This document shows positions 33,811 through 43,112 of a DNA stretch of 64,000 nt, one piece after another. Location of the stretch: contig NZ_LRPC01000028.1 of the NCBI RefSeq assembly GCF_001592965.1, forward strand, positions 496,001 to 560,000. The letters are read 5' to 3'. The DNA is from Roseivirga spongicola (GTDB lineage Bacteria > Bacteroidota > Bacteroidia > Cytophagales > Cyclobacteriaceae). The translations under genes and the position numbers were made by a program. Below the pieces are notes generated by a model. It searched no databases and had not been told where the DNA came from. It saw nothing but the letters and a program-made list of their open reading frames with translations. How positions within the stretch are numbered: the stretch's first letter is position 1; each line of letters opens with the position of its first letter.

Positions 33811-35139
33811 TTACTTTACTATGATAATCTCCTCTTGCCTCCCATCTATATAGCGTACGCCATCTTTATTGAAGAAAGCTTCTTCTTCTAACATTATTCT
33901 TACGTCTTTGCCCCATTCTTCAACAAAGGTAGATGCATTCAGCTCAATAGAATAGGCAGTATTTAAGTGTAGTGGGTAATCTCCGGTTACAGGTACGCCT
34001 CCTTGAGAATCCCACATACCCAGAGTGGTACCAGCTGCATGACCATGATAACCAATAGGGTGAGTATAAATTGATGGAGTAATTCCTTCGGCTATGGCCT
34101 GTTCCCTACTCATCTTCAGAACCTCATTACCAGTTCTACCTTCTTTAAAATTATTAGTGAAGATATCTTGTAGCCTATTACCATTTTTGAATGCCTTCTT
34201 TAGGTATTCAGGTACATCTGTTTCGCCTGATTTTAAAATGTAAGCATGCTGTTGCTGGTCAGTATTCAGTCTGAGATAAGTAATACCAAAATCACAATGA
34301 ATAAGATCGCCAGGCATTATTACACCAGGTTCTGGGCGCTTACTAAAAGTTCTTAGGTGGTCGAACCTTTCTGGGTCGGCTCTCTGTATGTCTATTGTAG
34401 GGTGAAACCAAGCCTGGAGCTTTAACTCTCGTACTTTCTCTCGCATCCACCAAACCACATCTTCCGTTGTGGTAACCCCTGGTGTAATTACCTTAGAAGA
34501 AAAGGCTTCTTTAATGATCTCATGTCCAATTTTGACTATATGCGGATAAATGGCCATTTCTGCCGCAGTTCTTGTTTCTAACCAGCCAATTGCCACCTTT
34601 TCGGCCGATACAACTCTTTTGGAAAACTGAGCTCCTATGGCTTCTTTAAGTCCTTCATAGTCAGTAGCTACAATACCATCAGCTAAACCAAAGTATTCAG
34701 ATTTATTTACACCTATTTTTTTAGGGTTTCTCTCACTTATAATCTCTGCCAAGCGTGCCCATTGATTAGGTTGCTCTTCCTTATTCCATGCACTTTTAAA
34801 AACTGAACCCACATCATATCTGGCAACAGCTAAAGTTTCTAACTCTTTACCATCTCCACGATCGTAAAAAACAAGTATGGTTCGTCTTCTTGCGGCAAGC
34901 CATTCTGCTGGTAGTAGGGTTTCTATTACTGGGTCTTCATTGTACTCTCTAGAAATAACCAGCCACATATCAATTCCCTCTCTTCTCATGATTTCAGGAA
35001 GGTAATTCTTCACTTTATCTTCTAGCAACCTGTTAATGGTAGTGGCTCTATCTTTCATAGATAAAATGTTTCCATATTCATGCTGAGCTACCATGCTCAA
35101 TGAACAAATCATAAAGAATAAGAGAAGTAGTTTTTTCAT
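33811..35139 (-). CDS. Secreted M24-family Xaa-Pro aminopeptidase-like protein
   Basis: 442 aa with a signal peptide (1-19). The pita-bread fold metal ligands are present in order: HCDFGITY (Asp), NTDQQQHAYIL (second Asp), HPIGYHGHAAG (His), IELNAS (Glu) and MLEEEAFF (Glu). The N-terminal creatinase-like domain covers 20-190. It releases N-terminal residues next to proline in the periplasm, or a related amide hydrolysis. It is upstream of the kinase/response regulator genes with only 3 bases between, hence in one operon. Confidence 0.88.
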   Translation of the reverse strand: MKKLLLLFFMICSLSMVAQHEYGNILSMKDRATTINRLLEDKVKNYLPEIMRREGIDMWLVISREYNEDPVIETLLPAEWLAARRRTILVFYDRGDGKELETLAVARYDVGSVFKSAWNKEEQPNQWARLAEIISERNPKKIGVNKSEYFGLADGIVATDYEGLKEAIGAQFSKRVVSAEKVAIGWLETRTAAEMAIYPHIVKIGHEIIKEAFSSKVITPGVTTTEDVVWWMREKVRELKLQAWFHPTIDIQRADPERFDHLRTFSKRPEPGVIMPGDLIHCDFGITYLRLNTDQQQHAYILKSGETDVPEYLKKAFKNGNRLQDIFTNNFKEGRTGNEVLKMSREQAIAEGITPSIYTHPIGYHGHAAGTTLGMWDSQGGVPVTGDYPLHLNTAYSIELNASTFVEEWGKDVRIMLEEEAFFNKDGVRYIDGRQEEIIIVK

Positions 35140-35404
35140 ATTGGTTGAATTGTGGATCTAAAATAAGGTCAAATTATGAATTCCTGACCAAGACTTCTTA
35201 CAGATCAGCTAAGATGTCCAAATTATTAAGACTAATACTAATTTATTTATAGTATCATCAACTAAATGTTCAAGGTTTTTATTGGTAACAGTTTTTTGGA
35301 TTTGAGCAGTTAATTCTCTTCAACCAATACTGGCTACAATTAATAAAATTTGAATGGCTTCTTGACCTTCATTTCATACTGTTTAAATTGTAAGTTTATC
35401 AGAC

Positions 35405-36397
35405 ATGAATAAACCATCACAACCATTTCTATTACGCCTCACTTCTTCTCAATTGCCAAATTGGTTGGTGGGTGTTCTTACCTGTGTGTTCTTTGTTCTG
35501 TTACAAGCCTTAGTATTTGAAATTGAAGGAATTAAACATAGTTACAGTCTTTATTCAACCACCTTCTTCTTTATTCTTACCACTGGTTATCTGGTTTTTA
35601 TTTCCCGAATAATTAATAACAATCATGAAAAAGGCTTCTTTAAGTTGTTGAGCTACACCAAGCTCAATGAATCCGAAAAGCAAGATCATATTCAGGAATT
35701 TCATGATCAGAAACTTTCATGGAAAGAAATGCTCATTCCTATCTGTATTGGTTTGTTACACGGCTTCTTTGTCAATGGAGCCAGCTTTTCATTTAATGAA
35801 GTGCCCTATCCGTTTCTCAAGGTTTACTCTATTATTCAAATCTTGATCATATGGATTATGATTTGGCAATCTACTAGTACCTACCTGCGTAACATGACTA
35901 AGATGAATAGGCTTTCAAGAGCGATTGAGATAGATATTCTAAATACTGAGCAGTTAATGCCACTGACAAGTGCTGGCGTTATAAGTATTTTGGCTTTTGT
36001 AGGAGTCTATACTATTCTTTTCATTGAAAGTATAGATTCAATTGAGCTATACAATCCTGCCTTATTGCCTCTTATCCCCTCTATTGTATGGATGGTAGTT
36101 ACTCCGCTCAGTGGAGTTCGGAAAAGGATAATTTCAGCCAAAGAATTAGAAATTGGATTAATAGAAAAAGGAATTGAGGGAGATAAAAAAGCCCTTGAAA
36201 AATCTCGAATAGGTAACAATTTGGAGAATATAAATGTGGTTGACTTAATGACTTACAAACGCTTAATAACAGCTACTCCAGAAATCCCTATTAATATCCC
36301 TACAGCTTCGAGATTTATCTTTTATTTGATTATCCCCTTCTTTACTTGGGTGGCTGCATCAATTGTAGACAAAGCCATAGATTACCTTATTGGCTGA
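35405..36397 (+). CDS. Unrecognised polytopic membrane protein
   Basis: 330 aa with about seven membrane segments (near residues 18-42, 50-68, 112-132, 140-158, 195-215, 222-240 and 302-320). Between segments 2 and 3 lies a hydrophilic loop rich in Lys and Glu and before the last one a cytoplasmic stretch of about 60 residues. No motif I can name. A single gene with a 265-base divergent region upstream. Confidence 0.75.
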   Translation: MNKPSQPFLLRLTSSQLPNWLVGVLTCVFFVLLQALVFEIEGIKHSYSLYSTTFFFILTTGYLVFISRIINNNHEKGFFKLLSYTKLNESEKQDHIQEFHDQKLSWKEMLIPICIGLLHGFFVNGASFSFNEVPYPFLKVYSIIQILIIWIMIWQSTSTYLRNMTKMNRLSRAIEIDILNTEQLMPLTSAGVISILAFVGVYTILFIESIDSIELYNPALLPLIPSIVWMVVTPLSGVRKRIISAKELEIGLIEKGIEGDKKALEKSRIGNNLENINVVDLMTYKRLITATPEIPINIPTASRFIFYLIIPFFTWVAASIVDKAIDYLIG

Positions 36398-36473
36398 ATG
36401 CAAACGGTTGAATGAGACCATTTTTTCCTGTATCCCATTATTTCTGTAGTTTACCAAACACAATCAGCTCATC

Positions 36474-38333
36474 ATGGGAAAACTTAAGCTTTTACTATTT
36501 CTATTCGCACTTTCTTTTGGAACAAACGGTTTAGCTCAGCAGAGCGATCTTAAGGTTGAACCGCCTTTCTGGTATGCAAAAATGCCTACCGAAAACCTGC
36601 AATTGATGATTTATGGTGAAAACATAGGGCAGTATAAAGCCAATGTTCAGCATAAAGGAATAACCATGGTTAAGCAGGTTTCTGGTGATTCTCCCAACTA
36701 TAAATTTGTGTATTTGGAAATAAGCCCCGATGTGTTGGCAGGTACTTTCAGCCTCACCCTCACTAATGGAGCAGATACCAAAACCATTTCTTACGAACTA
36801 AAGCCTAGAGTTAAGGAGCTGAAGCGGAATCAAGGGTTTAGCAGTGAAGACGTGATTTACTTGCTAATGCCCGACCGATTTGCTAATGGCAATCCTAATA
36901 ATGATACTGTTGAGGGCATGTTGGAGCCAGCCAGAAGAGACCACCCTAGTGGCAGGCATGGTGGTGACCTAAAGGGTGTTTTAGACCATTTAGACTACAT
37001 AAAAAACCTAGGGATGACTGCCGTTTGGCTCACTCCTGTCTTTGAAAACGATCAAACACCTGAATATAAAGCTTATCACGGCTACGCAGCTACAGATATG
37101 TATAAGATTGACAGGCGCTTTGGTTCTAATGAAGAGTTTGTTGCCTTTGTAAAAGCTTGCCACGATAAAGGACTCAAAGTAATTATGGATATGATCCATA
37201 ACCATATCGGGGATCAGCATTGGTGGATGAAGGATTTGCCGTTTAAAGATTGGGTTCACGATCATGAGGTTTACGGCAACACCAACTACAGAGGAACAAT
37301 CGCTTCCGATCCTTATGCTTCAAAGTATGACAACAATAAGCTAGTTAAGGGCTGGTTTGTCACAGAAATGCCAGATTTAGATCAGCGCAATCAGCAGTTA
37401 GCTGACTATCTGATTCAAAACACCCTTTGGTGGATAGAATACTCAGGCATTGACGGAATCAGAATGGATACCTACCTATATCCTTATCAAGACTACATGG
37501 CCAGATGGGCCAAAGAGGTGATTGCTGCATATCCGCATTTTAATATTGTAGGCGAATCTTGGGTGGAAACTGTAGCTCATGAGTCATATTGGCAACAAGA
37601 TAAGCCAGGAGAAAACGATGGCTATGAATCTTATCTTCCATCTGTAACCGATTTCCAGATTCATTTTGCCGTGAGAGATGCTTTTAATCAGGGCTTTGGC
37701 TGGGAGACTGGTCTGATGAAAATCTATTATGCGCTCTCCCAAGACAGGCTCTATTCAGACCCAATGAAGAACGTTATCTTTCTAGATAATCACGACATCA
37801 GTAGAATCTATTCAACACTTGGAGAAAACCCGAAGCACTTAAAAATGGCTTATGCATTTCTATTGACCACTAGAGGAATACCACAGGTTTATTATGGTAC
37901 TGAACTAGCTTTTAAGGCTGGCCCAAGTGATTGGGGAGATGGTGCAAAACGTGCCGAAATGCCCGGAGGTTGGGCAGGTGACAGTCGCTCTGTATTTACT
38001 AAAGAAGGTAGAACAGCCGAAGAAAACGATATGCATCAGTACGTTACAAAGCTCACAAATTGGAGAAAAACCAGTGATGCAGTAAAGCATGGCAAGCTCC
38101 TTCATTTTGTTCCTGAGAACAATGTTTATGTCTATTTCAGATACACCGACCGAGAGAGAGTTATGGTAATTATGAATATGAATGATTCAGAAGTCACAAT
38201 TTCTCGAGAAAAGCACTTAGAAATGCTCAGAGGTTTTACCTTTGGTATGGATGTTATTTCTGGAAAGAACTTTGACTTAGCTAAAGATTTTAAAGTTGCT
38301 GGAAAAACCACCACTGTACTCACTCTCAAGTAA
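36474..38333 (+). CDS. Secreted GH13 alpha-amylase-family enzyme (neopullulanase/cyclomaltodextrinase-like)
   Basis: 619 aa with a signal peptide (1-21). An N-terminal beta-sandwich (25-110) of the cyclomaltodextrinase-N type comes first, then the catalytic barrel. Conserved regions are DMIHNHIG (I), GIRMDTYLY (II, nucleophile D332), GESW (III, acid/base E361) and FLDNHD (IV, D441). It would hydrolyse alpha-1,4 glucans or maltodextrins in the periplasm. It precedes an ECF sigma/FecR/TonB-receptor unit rather than a SusC/SusD pair, 6 bases before the sigma gene. Confidence 0.92.
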   Translation: MGKLKLLLFLFALSFGTNGLAQQSDLKVEPPFWYAKMPTENLQLMIYGENIGQYKANVQHKGITMVKQVSGDSPNYKFVYLEISPDVLAGTFSLTLTNGADTKTISYELKPRVKELKRNQGFSSEDVIYLLMPDRFANGNPNNDTVEGMLEPARRDHPSGRHGGDLKGVLDHLDYIKNLGMTAVWLTPVFENDQTPEYKAYHGYAATDMYKIDRRFGSNEEFVAFVKACHDKGLKVIMDMIHNHIGDQHWWMKDLPFKDWVHDHEVYGNTNYRGTIASDPYASKYDNNKLVKGWFVTEMPDLDQRNQQLADYLIQNTLWWIEYSGIDGIRMDTYLYPYQDYMARWAKEVIAAYPHFNIVGESWVETVAHESYWQQDKPGENDGYESYLPSVTDFQIHFAVRDAFNQGFGWETGLMKIYYALSQDRLYSDPMKNVIFLDNHDISRIYSTLGENPKHLKMAYAFLLTTRGIPQVYYGTELAFKAGPSDWGDGAKRAEMPGGWAGDSRSVFTKEGRTAEENDMHQYVTKLTNWRKTSDAVKHGKLLHFVPENNVYVYFRYTDRERVMVIMNMNDSEVTISREKHLEMLRGFTFGMDVISGKNFDLAKDFKVAGKTTTVLTLK

Positions 38334-38339
38334 TTAACC

Positions 38340-38858
38340 TTGGAAATTAAGCAGGCTACAGATAGCTGCAATGAAAATATTTACAATTCACTCTTTCGGA
38401 GCATAGCACCCTTGCTTCGGAACTTTCTTTATGCCAAGTATCGTGATATAGACAAGTCTAACGACATGGTTCAAGAGGCATTTCTTATTCTATGGCAGAA
38501 GTGTGCGCAAGTGCTGCCTTCTATGGCAAAGGCTTTCGTCTTTAAGGTGGCTCAAAATCAAATGCTTAAAAGTCTGGAGAAAGAAAGGACTAAAGAAAAG
38601 CACATTCATTTTCTGTTTAAACCTAGCCACTCCGAAACGCCAGAGTTCGAAATGGAGTTTTCTGAATTCGACCTAAAAGTTCAACAAGCAATCGAAGGTT
38701 TACCTGATGGCCAGCGTGAGGTTTTCTTAATGAACAGAATTGAAAAAATGACTTACAGCGAAATTGCAGAAGCATTGGATGTAAGTGTTAAAGCAGTAGA
38801 AAAACGCATGCATAAGGCCCTTTTAAAACTTAGAATACAGATAAACGAAAAAATATAG
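38340..38858 (+). CDS. ECF-type RNA polymerase sigma factor (FecI-like)
   Basis: 172 aa. Region 2 is seen as NSLFRSIAPLLRNFLYAKY with DMVQEAFLILWQ (about 41-52) and region 4 as LPDGQREVFLMNRIEKMTYSEIAEAL with VEKRMHKALLKLR. The start is TTG, six bases after the amylase stop codon. With the FecR-like and TonB-receptor genes that follow it forms a cell-surface signalling unit in which substrate binding at the receptor releases the sigma factor. The amylase may be co-expressed. Confidence 0.92.
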   Translation: MEIKQATDSCNENIYNSLFRSIAPLLRNFLYAKYRDIDKSNDMVQEAFLILWQKCAQVLPSMAKAFVFKVAQNQMLKSLEKERTKEKHIHFLFKPSHSETPEFEMEFSEFDLKVQQAIEGLPDGQREVFLMNRIEKMTYSEIAEALDVSVKAVEKRMHKALLKLRIQINEKI

Positions 38859-38913
38859 AACAGGCAGGTAGGGTTATTTCTAATGAAGTGGATGTAAGCA
38901 TAGAGTGAATAAT

Positions 38914-39852
38914 ATGAGTTCTAATTCTGAAAATAGTGAAGACTTCTTGGCCAAATGGTTGGCCAATGAACTTACCCCTGCTGAAAAGGAGAATTTTGAG
39001 TCTTCTGAAGAAGGAAAGGACTTGCTGAAGATAATTTCCTCTACCGATAAAATGGCTTTTCCCGCTTACAATGTTGAATTGGAATTACAAAGGTTACAAG
39101 AAAAGAAGAAGACTATTGCGCCTAATACTAAGACCATACACCCTATTTGGAAGTTAGCAGTAGCTGCTGTTCTTGTTGTGGGCATCTCTTTGGTTTATTT
39201 CTTAACTAAACCAAGTTATAAAGTTTACAAAACTCAATTTGGTGAAACCAAGGCTATAACCTTACCAGATAACTCAACAGTAACTCTAAATGTCAATTCA
39301 GTTCTGAAGTTCGACCCTCATACATTCTCAGAAAATAGAAAACTAACCCTTGAGGGCGAAGCATTCTTTGAAGTGACCAAAGGAGTCAACTTTGAGGTTA
39401 ATACTTGCCAAGGTCAAGTTGTAGTTTTAGGAACTAGTTTCAATGTTAATCAAAGGGCCGAATATCTAAATGTTCAGGTTCACTCTGGAGTAGTGAAGGT
39501 GCTTACCAAAGGTGCTAATTCTACTCTTCAGAAGGGAGATGGCCTTAGGGTTGAAGACGGTCAACTGATCGATCAATGGCAAATTCAAGATCAGGAAAGG
39601 CCGCTTTGGTTGTCTCAAAATATTACTGAGCTGAACAATGTACCATTTTCTGAAGCTCTAGATGCTTTGAGAAATTCATTTGGGATATCTATCTCATCCA
39701 ACATATCATTAACTTCAGAACGTTTTACTGGGTCTTACCCGAATGATAATGTGGAAATCGCCATACAAATTGTTATGTCTACCAAAGGGCTTGAGTATAG
39801 CTACAATGCCAACAGCAAGGAACTCAACATTATCGGTATTGAGCAGAATTAG
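38914..39852 (+). CDS. FecR-family anti-sigma factor
   Basis: About 312 aa from the ATG at 38914; a GTG nine bases earlier is possible. An N-terminal cytoplasmic domain with the KWLANELTPAEK segment binds the sigma factor. One membrane helix (about residues 79-100) follows, then a periplasmic FecR domain with AITLPDNSTVTLNVNSVL and GEAFFEVTKG. The C-terminal DUF4974-like domain has the NNVPFSEALDALRNSFGI segment. It overlaps the receptor gene start by 47 bases. Confidence 0.92.
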   Translation: MSSNSENSEDFLAKWLANELTPAEKENFESSEEGKDLLKIISSTDKMAFPAYNVELELQRLQEKKKTIAPNTKTIHPIWKLAVAAVLVVGISLVYFLTKPSYKVYKTQFGETKAITLPDNSTVTLNVNSVLKFDPHTFSENRKLTLEGEAFFEVTKGVNFEVNTCQGQVVVLGTSFNVNQRAEYLNVQVHSGVVKVLTKGANSTLQKGDGLRVEDGQLIDQWQIQDQERPLWLSQNITELNNVPFSEALDALRNSFGISISSNISLTSERFTGSYPNDNVEIAIQIVMSTKGLEYSYNANSKELNIIGIEQN

Positions 39853-42433
39853 GCTTGTTCTCCCACTCTTTCTCATTTTTAGTCTAAACCTGATGGCTCA
39901 AAATGAGACCGCAGTTTCTTTGAAATCAGTGCTGAACAATCTAGAAAAGCAATTCCGTATCAGGTTCTCTTACGACCCTAATTCACTTAAAGGCATTAAG
40001 CTTAATAATATACCGCAAACCAATGATTTAGACTTGGCACTTCAAGCTGCATTGAGCAACACTGCACTTGAGTTCCAGAAAATAGATGATCAGTATTATG
40101 TCATAAAGAAAGCAGCCTCTAAATTCTTGACTATTGAGGTGCTTGATGCCGAAACTGACTTAGCCCTCCCCTTCGCCACCATTAAGCAAAATGCTAGCAA
40201 ACTAGGCTTAGTGACCGATGAGTTTGGATTAGCAAGATTGGTAATACCTAACCACAAGGGAGTTGTATTGGAGGTGTTCTATCTTGGCTTTCAATCGTTC
40301 AGCATACACGTTGATAGTTTAAATTCTTATCAGGTGCATCAGGTACACCTCCTACCAGAACCATTAGACTTAAATGATTATGAACTGAAGGAGTACTTAA
40401 ATGCTGGTATTGCTTCCGACCCAAAAGCCAATAGTTTTCGTATCCTTCCTCAAGAAATGGAGATACTCCCTGGTTTAGCAGAGCGCGATGTACTGCTTTC
40501 AGCTCAGATAATTTCAGGGGTCAACTCCAATGATGAATCTGCTTCCGGAATAAATGTAAGAGGTAGCGCACGAGACAATACGCTGCTATACTGGAACAAC
40601 GTGCCCATCTATCATTCTGCTCATTATTTCGGTAATATATCCAGCTTTATACCTTCTTCAATTGGCACTTTAGACGTCTATAAAAACTATGTACCTGTTC
40701 AATATGGAGGGGCTTCGGCAGGTCTTATCTCATTAGCTTCAAGAAATGAAATTGACCAAACATTGAATGCTGAGCTCAGCATTAATATGACGCATGGAGA
40801 TGCTTTTATTAAAACTCCATTTTTAGGTAAAAAGGGATCTGTAATGTTTGCAGCTAGAAGATCTTATAATGATGCCATCCCTACTTGGACCTATAATGCC
40901 TACGGAGAAAAGTTGTTTGGTAGAGAGATAAGAGACCCACAAGGCATTGTTTATGAAAGCGAATACAGCAATGACCTCAATTTCTCCGACCTCAATTTTC
41001 ATTGGAATTACGAACCAACAGATAAGACATCTATTAAGCTAGGTTATATCAGAAACCGAAGTCAATTTAACCATAGGGAGAACGATTTGAGAGAACGGCA
41101 AAATATTGTACAATCGCACCAGATCAAAAGTTCTGGAGCAGATATTTCATGGATCCAAAGAGTGACGGATAAACAGTCTTTATCTGTAAGTGCTGCCTAC
41201 TCAGACTATGGAATGGAATATGATTACACTAACCTTCGGAACCCCACCATAGACTCTGATGACGATAAGCAAGAAAGGAGTAATGATATTGAAAACTTGG
41301 AATTGCGACTTAGTCACACCTCCATCTATAAAGACCTGCATAAGCTGACCATTGGTTATCAATTCAATAAATTCAAAATCAGAAACCTTATCAATACTGA
41401 GAACTTTTTTGAGCAAGACCAAGCAGAGCAAATTAACTCTGAGGGAAACATACACGCAGTATTTTCCGACCTTAACCTCAAGCTTTCAGCTCCTCTAGAG
41501 TTGGTATTGAGCGGTAGACTGACAGCCATTGAATCCATAGACAGAAGTGTCTTTAGTCCACAAATAAAGCTCAATTATAATCTCAATGAACAATTACTCT
41601 TTAAGACTACATATGGCATATACCATCAGTATTTGAGTACAATAAAAGAGTCTCAATTCACCATTTCTAACGCTATAGAGCAGCATTGGCTACTGGCCGA
41701 TGAAGATGAGTTAGTTCCTATGCTCATCAATAAGCAGATGAGTCTTGGCTTCATTAGAAACACGAAATCATGGCTTATAGATTTCGATATTTACCAAAAG
41801 AACGTAGACGGACTATTGGCCAGAAATTTAGGTTTTGGCTTTACCAGAGAGGCAGGATTCAATCAGGGTACTGAAAGAATTGTTGGTGCAGACTTGACGC
41901 TCCGTAAACGCTGGAAATACATCAAGACTTGGTTTAGCTATAATTTTCAAGATTCGGAAGTAAGCTTCTCAGAACTATTTCCAACAACCTTCGCCTCTAA
42001 CCTGAACATCAGGCATCAGTTTAGTTTTTCAAGTACGCTCTCACGTGGAAACTGGGAGTTTTCACTGGGTTATACTTTCAAAACGGGTGCTCCTTACACA
42101 GGTATCAATAACGTGCGGCTCAATCGCAAAAACAACAGTCCTAACCCACCAGGCTCAGGGGTAAATGAAAAGTACGAGTTGCGTTTTAGCAAACCTAATA
42201 GTCTAAGAGTAGCCAATTACCACCGTTTTGATGCTTCTGTATGGCATAGGTTCAAGGGAAAGACTTGGCAAGGAGAAGTTGGCTTTAGTCTTATGAATAT
42301 TTTGAATAGAAGGAATGTATATAATATAGGCTACCTCATAGACCTGAATCAGGACAACGAGGTAGTAATTGCGCAGAGAACTAAGTTTTTTTTGGAATTC
42401 ACTCCCAACTTGAGTGTAAGGTTTAGCTTCTAG
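39806..42433 (+). CDS. TonB-dependent receptor with STN signalling domain
   Basis: About 875 aa from the ATG at 39806, the first that gives a proper signal peptide (to LNLMAQ). Domains in order are STN (residues about 35-105, SLKSVLNNLEKQF to QYYVIKK), a carboxypeptidase-like regulatory sandwich, plug (INVRGSARDNTLLYWNNVPIYH) and a beta-barrel ending in VRFSF with terminal Phe. The STN domain passes the signal to the FecR protein encoded just upstream. Substrate unknown; the preceding amylase suggests an oligosaccharide, though iron or peptides are possible. Transcribed with the sigma and FecR genes. Confidence 0.9.
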   Translation: MPTARNSTLSVLSRIRLVLPLFLIFSLNLMAQNETAVSLKSVLNNLEKQFRIRFSYDPNSLKGIKLNNIPQTNDLDLALQAALSNTALEFQKIDDQYYVIKKAASKFLTIEVLDAETDLALPFATIKQNASKLGLVTDEFGLARLVIPNHKGVVLEVFYLGFQSFSIHVDSLNSYQVHQVHLLPEPLDLNDYELKEYLNAGIASDPKANSFRILPQEMEILPGLAERDVLLSAQIISGVNSNDESASGINVRGSARDNTLLYWNNVPIYHSAHYFGNISSFIPSSIGTLDVYKNYVPVQYGGASAGLISLASRNEIDQTLNAELSINMTHGDAFIKTPFLGKKGSVMFAARRSYNDAIPTWTYNAYGEKLFGREIRDPQGIVYESEYSNDLNFSDLNFHWNYEPTDKTSIKLGYIRNRSQFNHRENDLRERQNIVQSHQIKSSGADISWIQRVTDKQSLSVSAAYSDYGMEYDYTNLRNPTIDSDDDKQERSNDIENLELRLSHTSIYKDLHKLTIGYQFNKFKIRNLINTENFFEQDQAEQINSEGNIHAVFSDLNLKLSAPLELVLSGRLTAIESIDRSVFSPQIKLNYNLNEQLLFKTTYGIYHQYLSTIKESQFTISNAIEQHWLLADEDELVPMLINKQMSLGFIRNTKSWLIDFDIYQKNVDGLLARNLGFGFTREAGFNQGTERIVGADLTLRKRWKYIKTWFSYNFQDSEVSFSELFPTTFASNLNIRHQFSFSSTLSRGNWEFSLGYTFKTGAPYTGINNVRLNRKNNSPNPPGSGVNEKYELRFSKPNSLRVANYHRFDASVWHRFKGKTWQGEVGFSLMNILNRRNVYNIGYLIDLNQDNEVVIAQRTKFFLEFTPNLSVRFSF

Positions 42434-42436
42434 ACT

Positions 42437-43099
42437 TTAAGCAGAAACCACATTTTTTAACTCTTCTATTGTCTCAACTGGGTCTACTGACTTAAATACA
42501 AAACTACCAGCTACCAGAACGTCTGCACCTGCCTCCATTAGTGGCTTGGCATTTTGAGCATTTACTCCCCCATCAATTTCAATTAATGTATGAGCCTCGT
42601 TTTCGGCAATGATTTCCTTCAACTGTCTTACTTTCTTGTAAGTATTCTGAATGAATTTTTGTCCTCCAAACCCAGGATTTACACTCATCATACACACTAA
42701 ATCAATATCCTTAATGGTATCTTCGAGTAATTGCACATTAGTATGAGGGTTTACCGCAACACCTGCTTTGCAATCTAAAGACTTGATCTCTTCTAGCATT
42801 CTGTGTAAGTGATTACATGCTTCAAAGTGAACCGTAATATTAGCAGCGCCAGCATCTCTAAAAGCTTTTATGTACTTCTCGGGGTTCACAATCATAAGAT
42901 GAACGTCTAATGGCTTTTTGGCATACTTATTAATAGCTTCCAAAACAGGTAAACCGAAGGAAATATTAGGTACAAAAACACCATCCATTATATCGATATG
43001 AATCCAATCAGCCTGACTTTCATTCAGCATTTCGATATCGCGTTGAAGGTTGGCAAAATCTGCGGCCAACACCGAAGGGGCAACTATAGGTGAGTTCAT
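42437..43099 (-). CDS. rpe: Ribulose-phosphate 3-epimerase
   Basis: About 220 aa from the ATG at 43099; the TTG six bases earlier is less likely. All family motifs are seen: APSVLAADFANL, IDIMDGVFVPNISFG with the metal and catalytic Asp, HLMI, SVNPGFGGQ and IEIDGGVN with the second catalytic Asp. It interconverts ribulose 5-phosphate and xylulose 5-phosphate in the pentose phosphate pathway. It sits a few bases after the subtilase gene and could be co-transcribed. Confidence 0.96.
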   Translation of the reverse strand: MNSPIVAPSVLAADFANLQRDIEMLNESQADWIHIDIMDGVFVPNISFGLPVLEAINKYAKKPLDVHLMIVNPEKYIKAFRDAGAANITVHFEACNHLHRMLEEIKSLDCKAGVAVNPHTNVQLLEDTIKDIDLVCMMSVNPGFGGQKFIQNTYKKVRQLKEIIAENEAHTLIEIDGGVNAQNAKPLMEAGADVLVAGSFVFKSVDPVETIEELKNVVSA

Positions 43100-43112
43100 G
43101 AACAAATATAAA

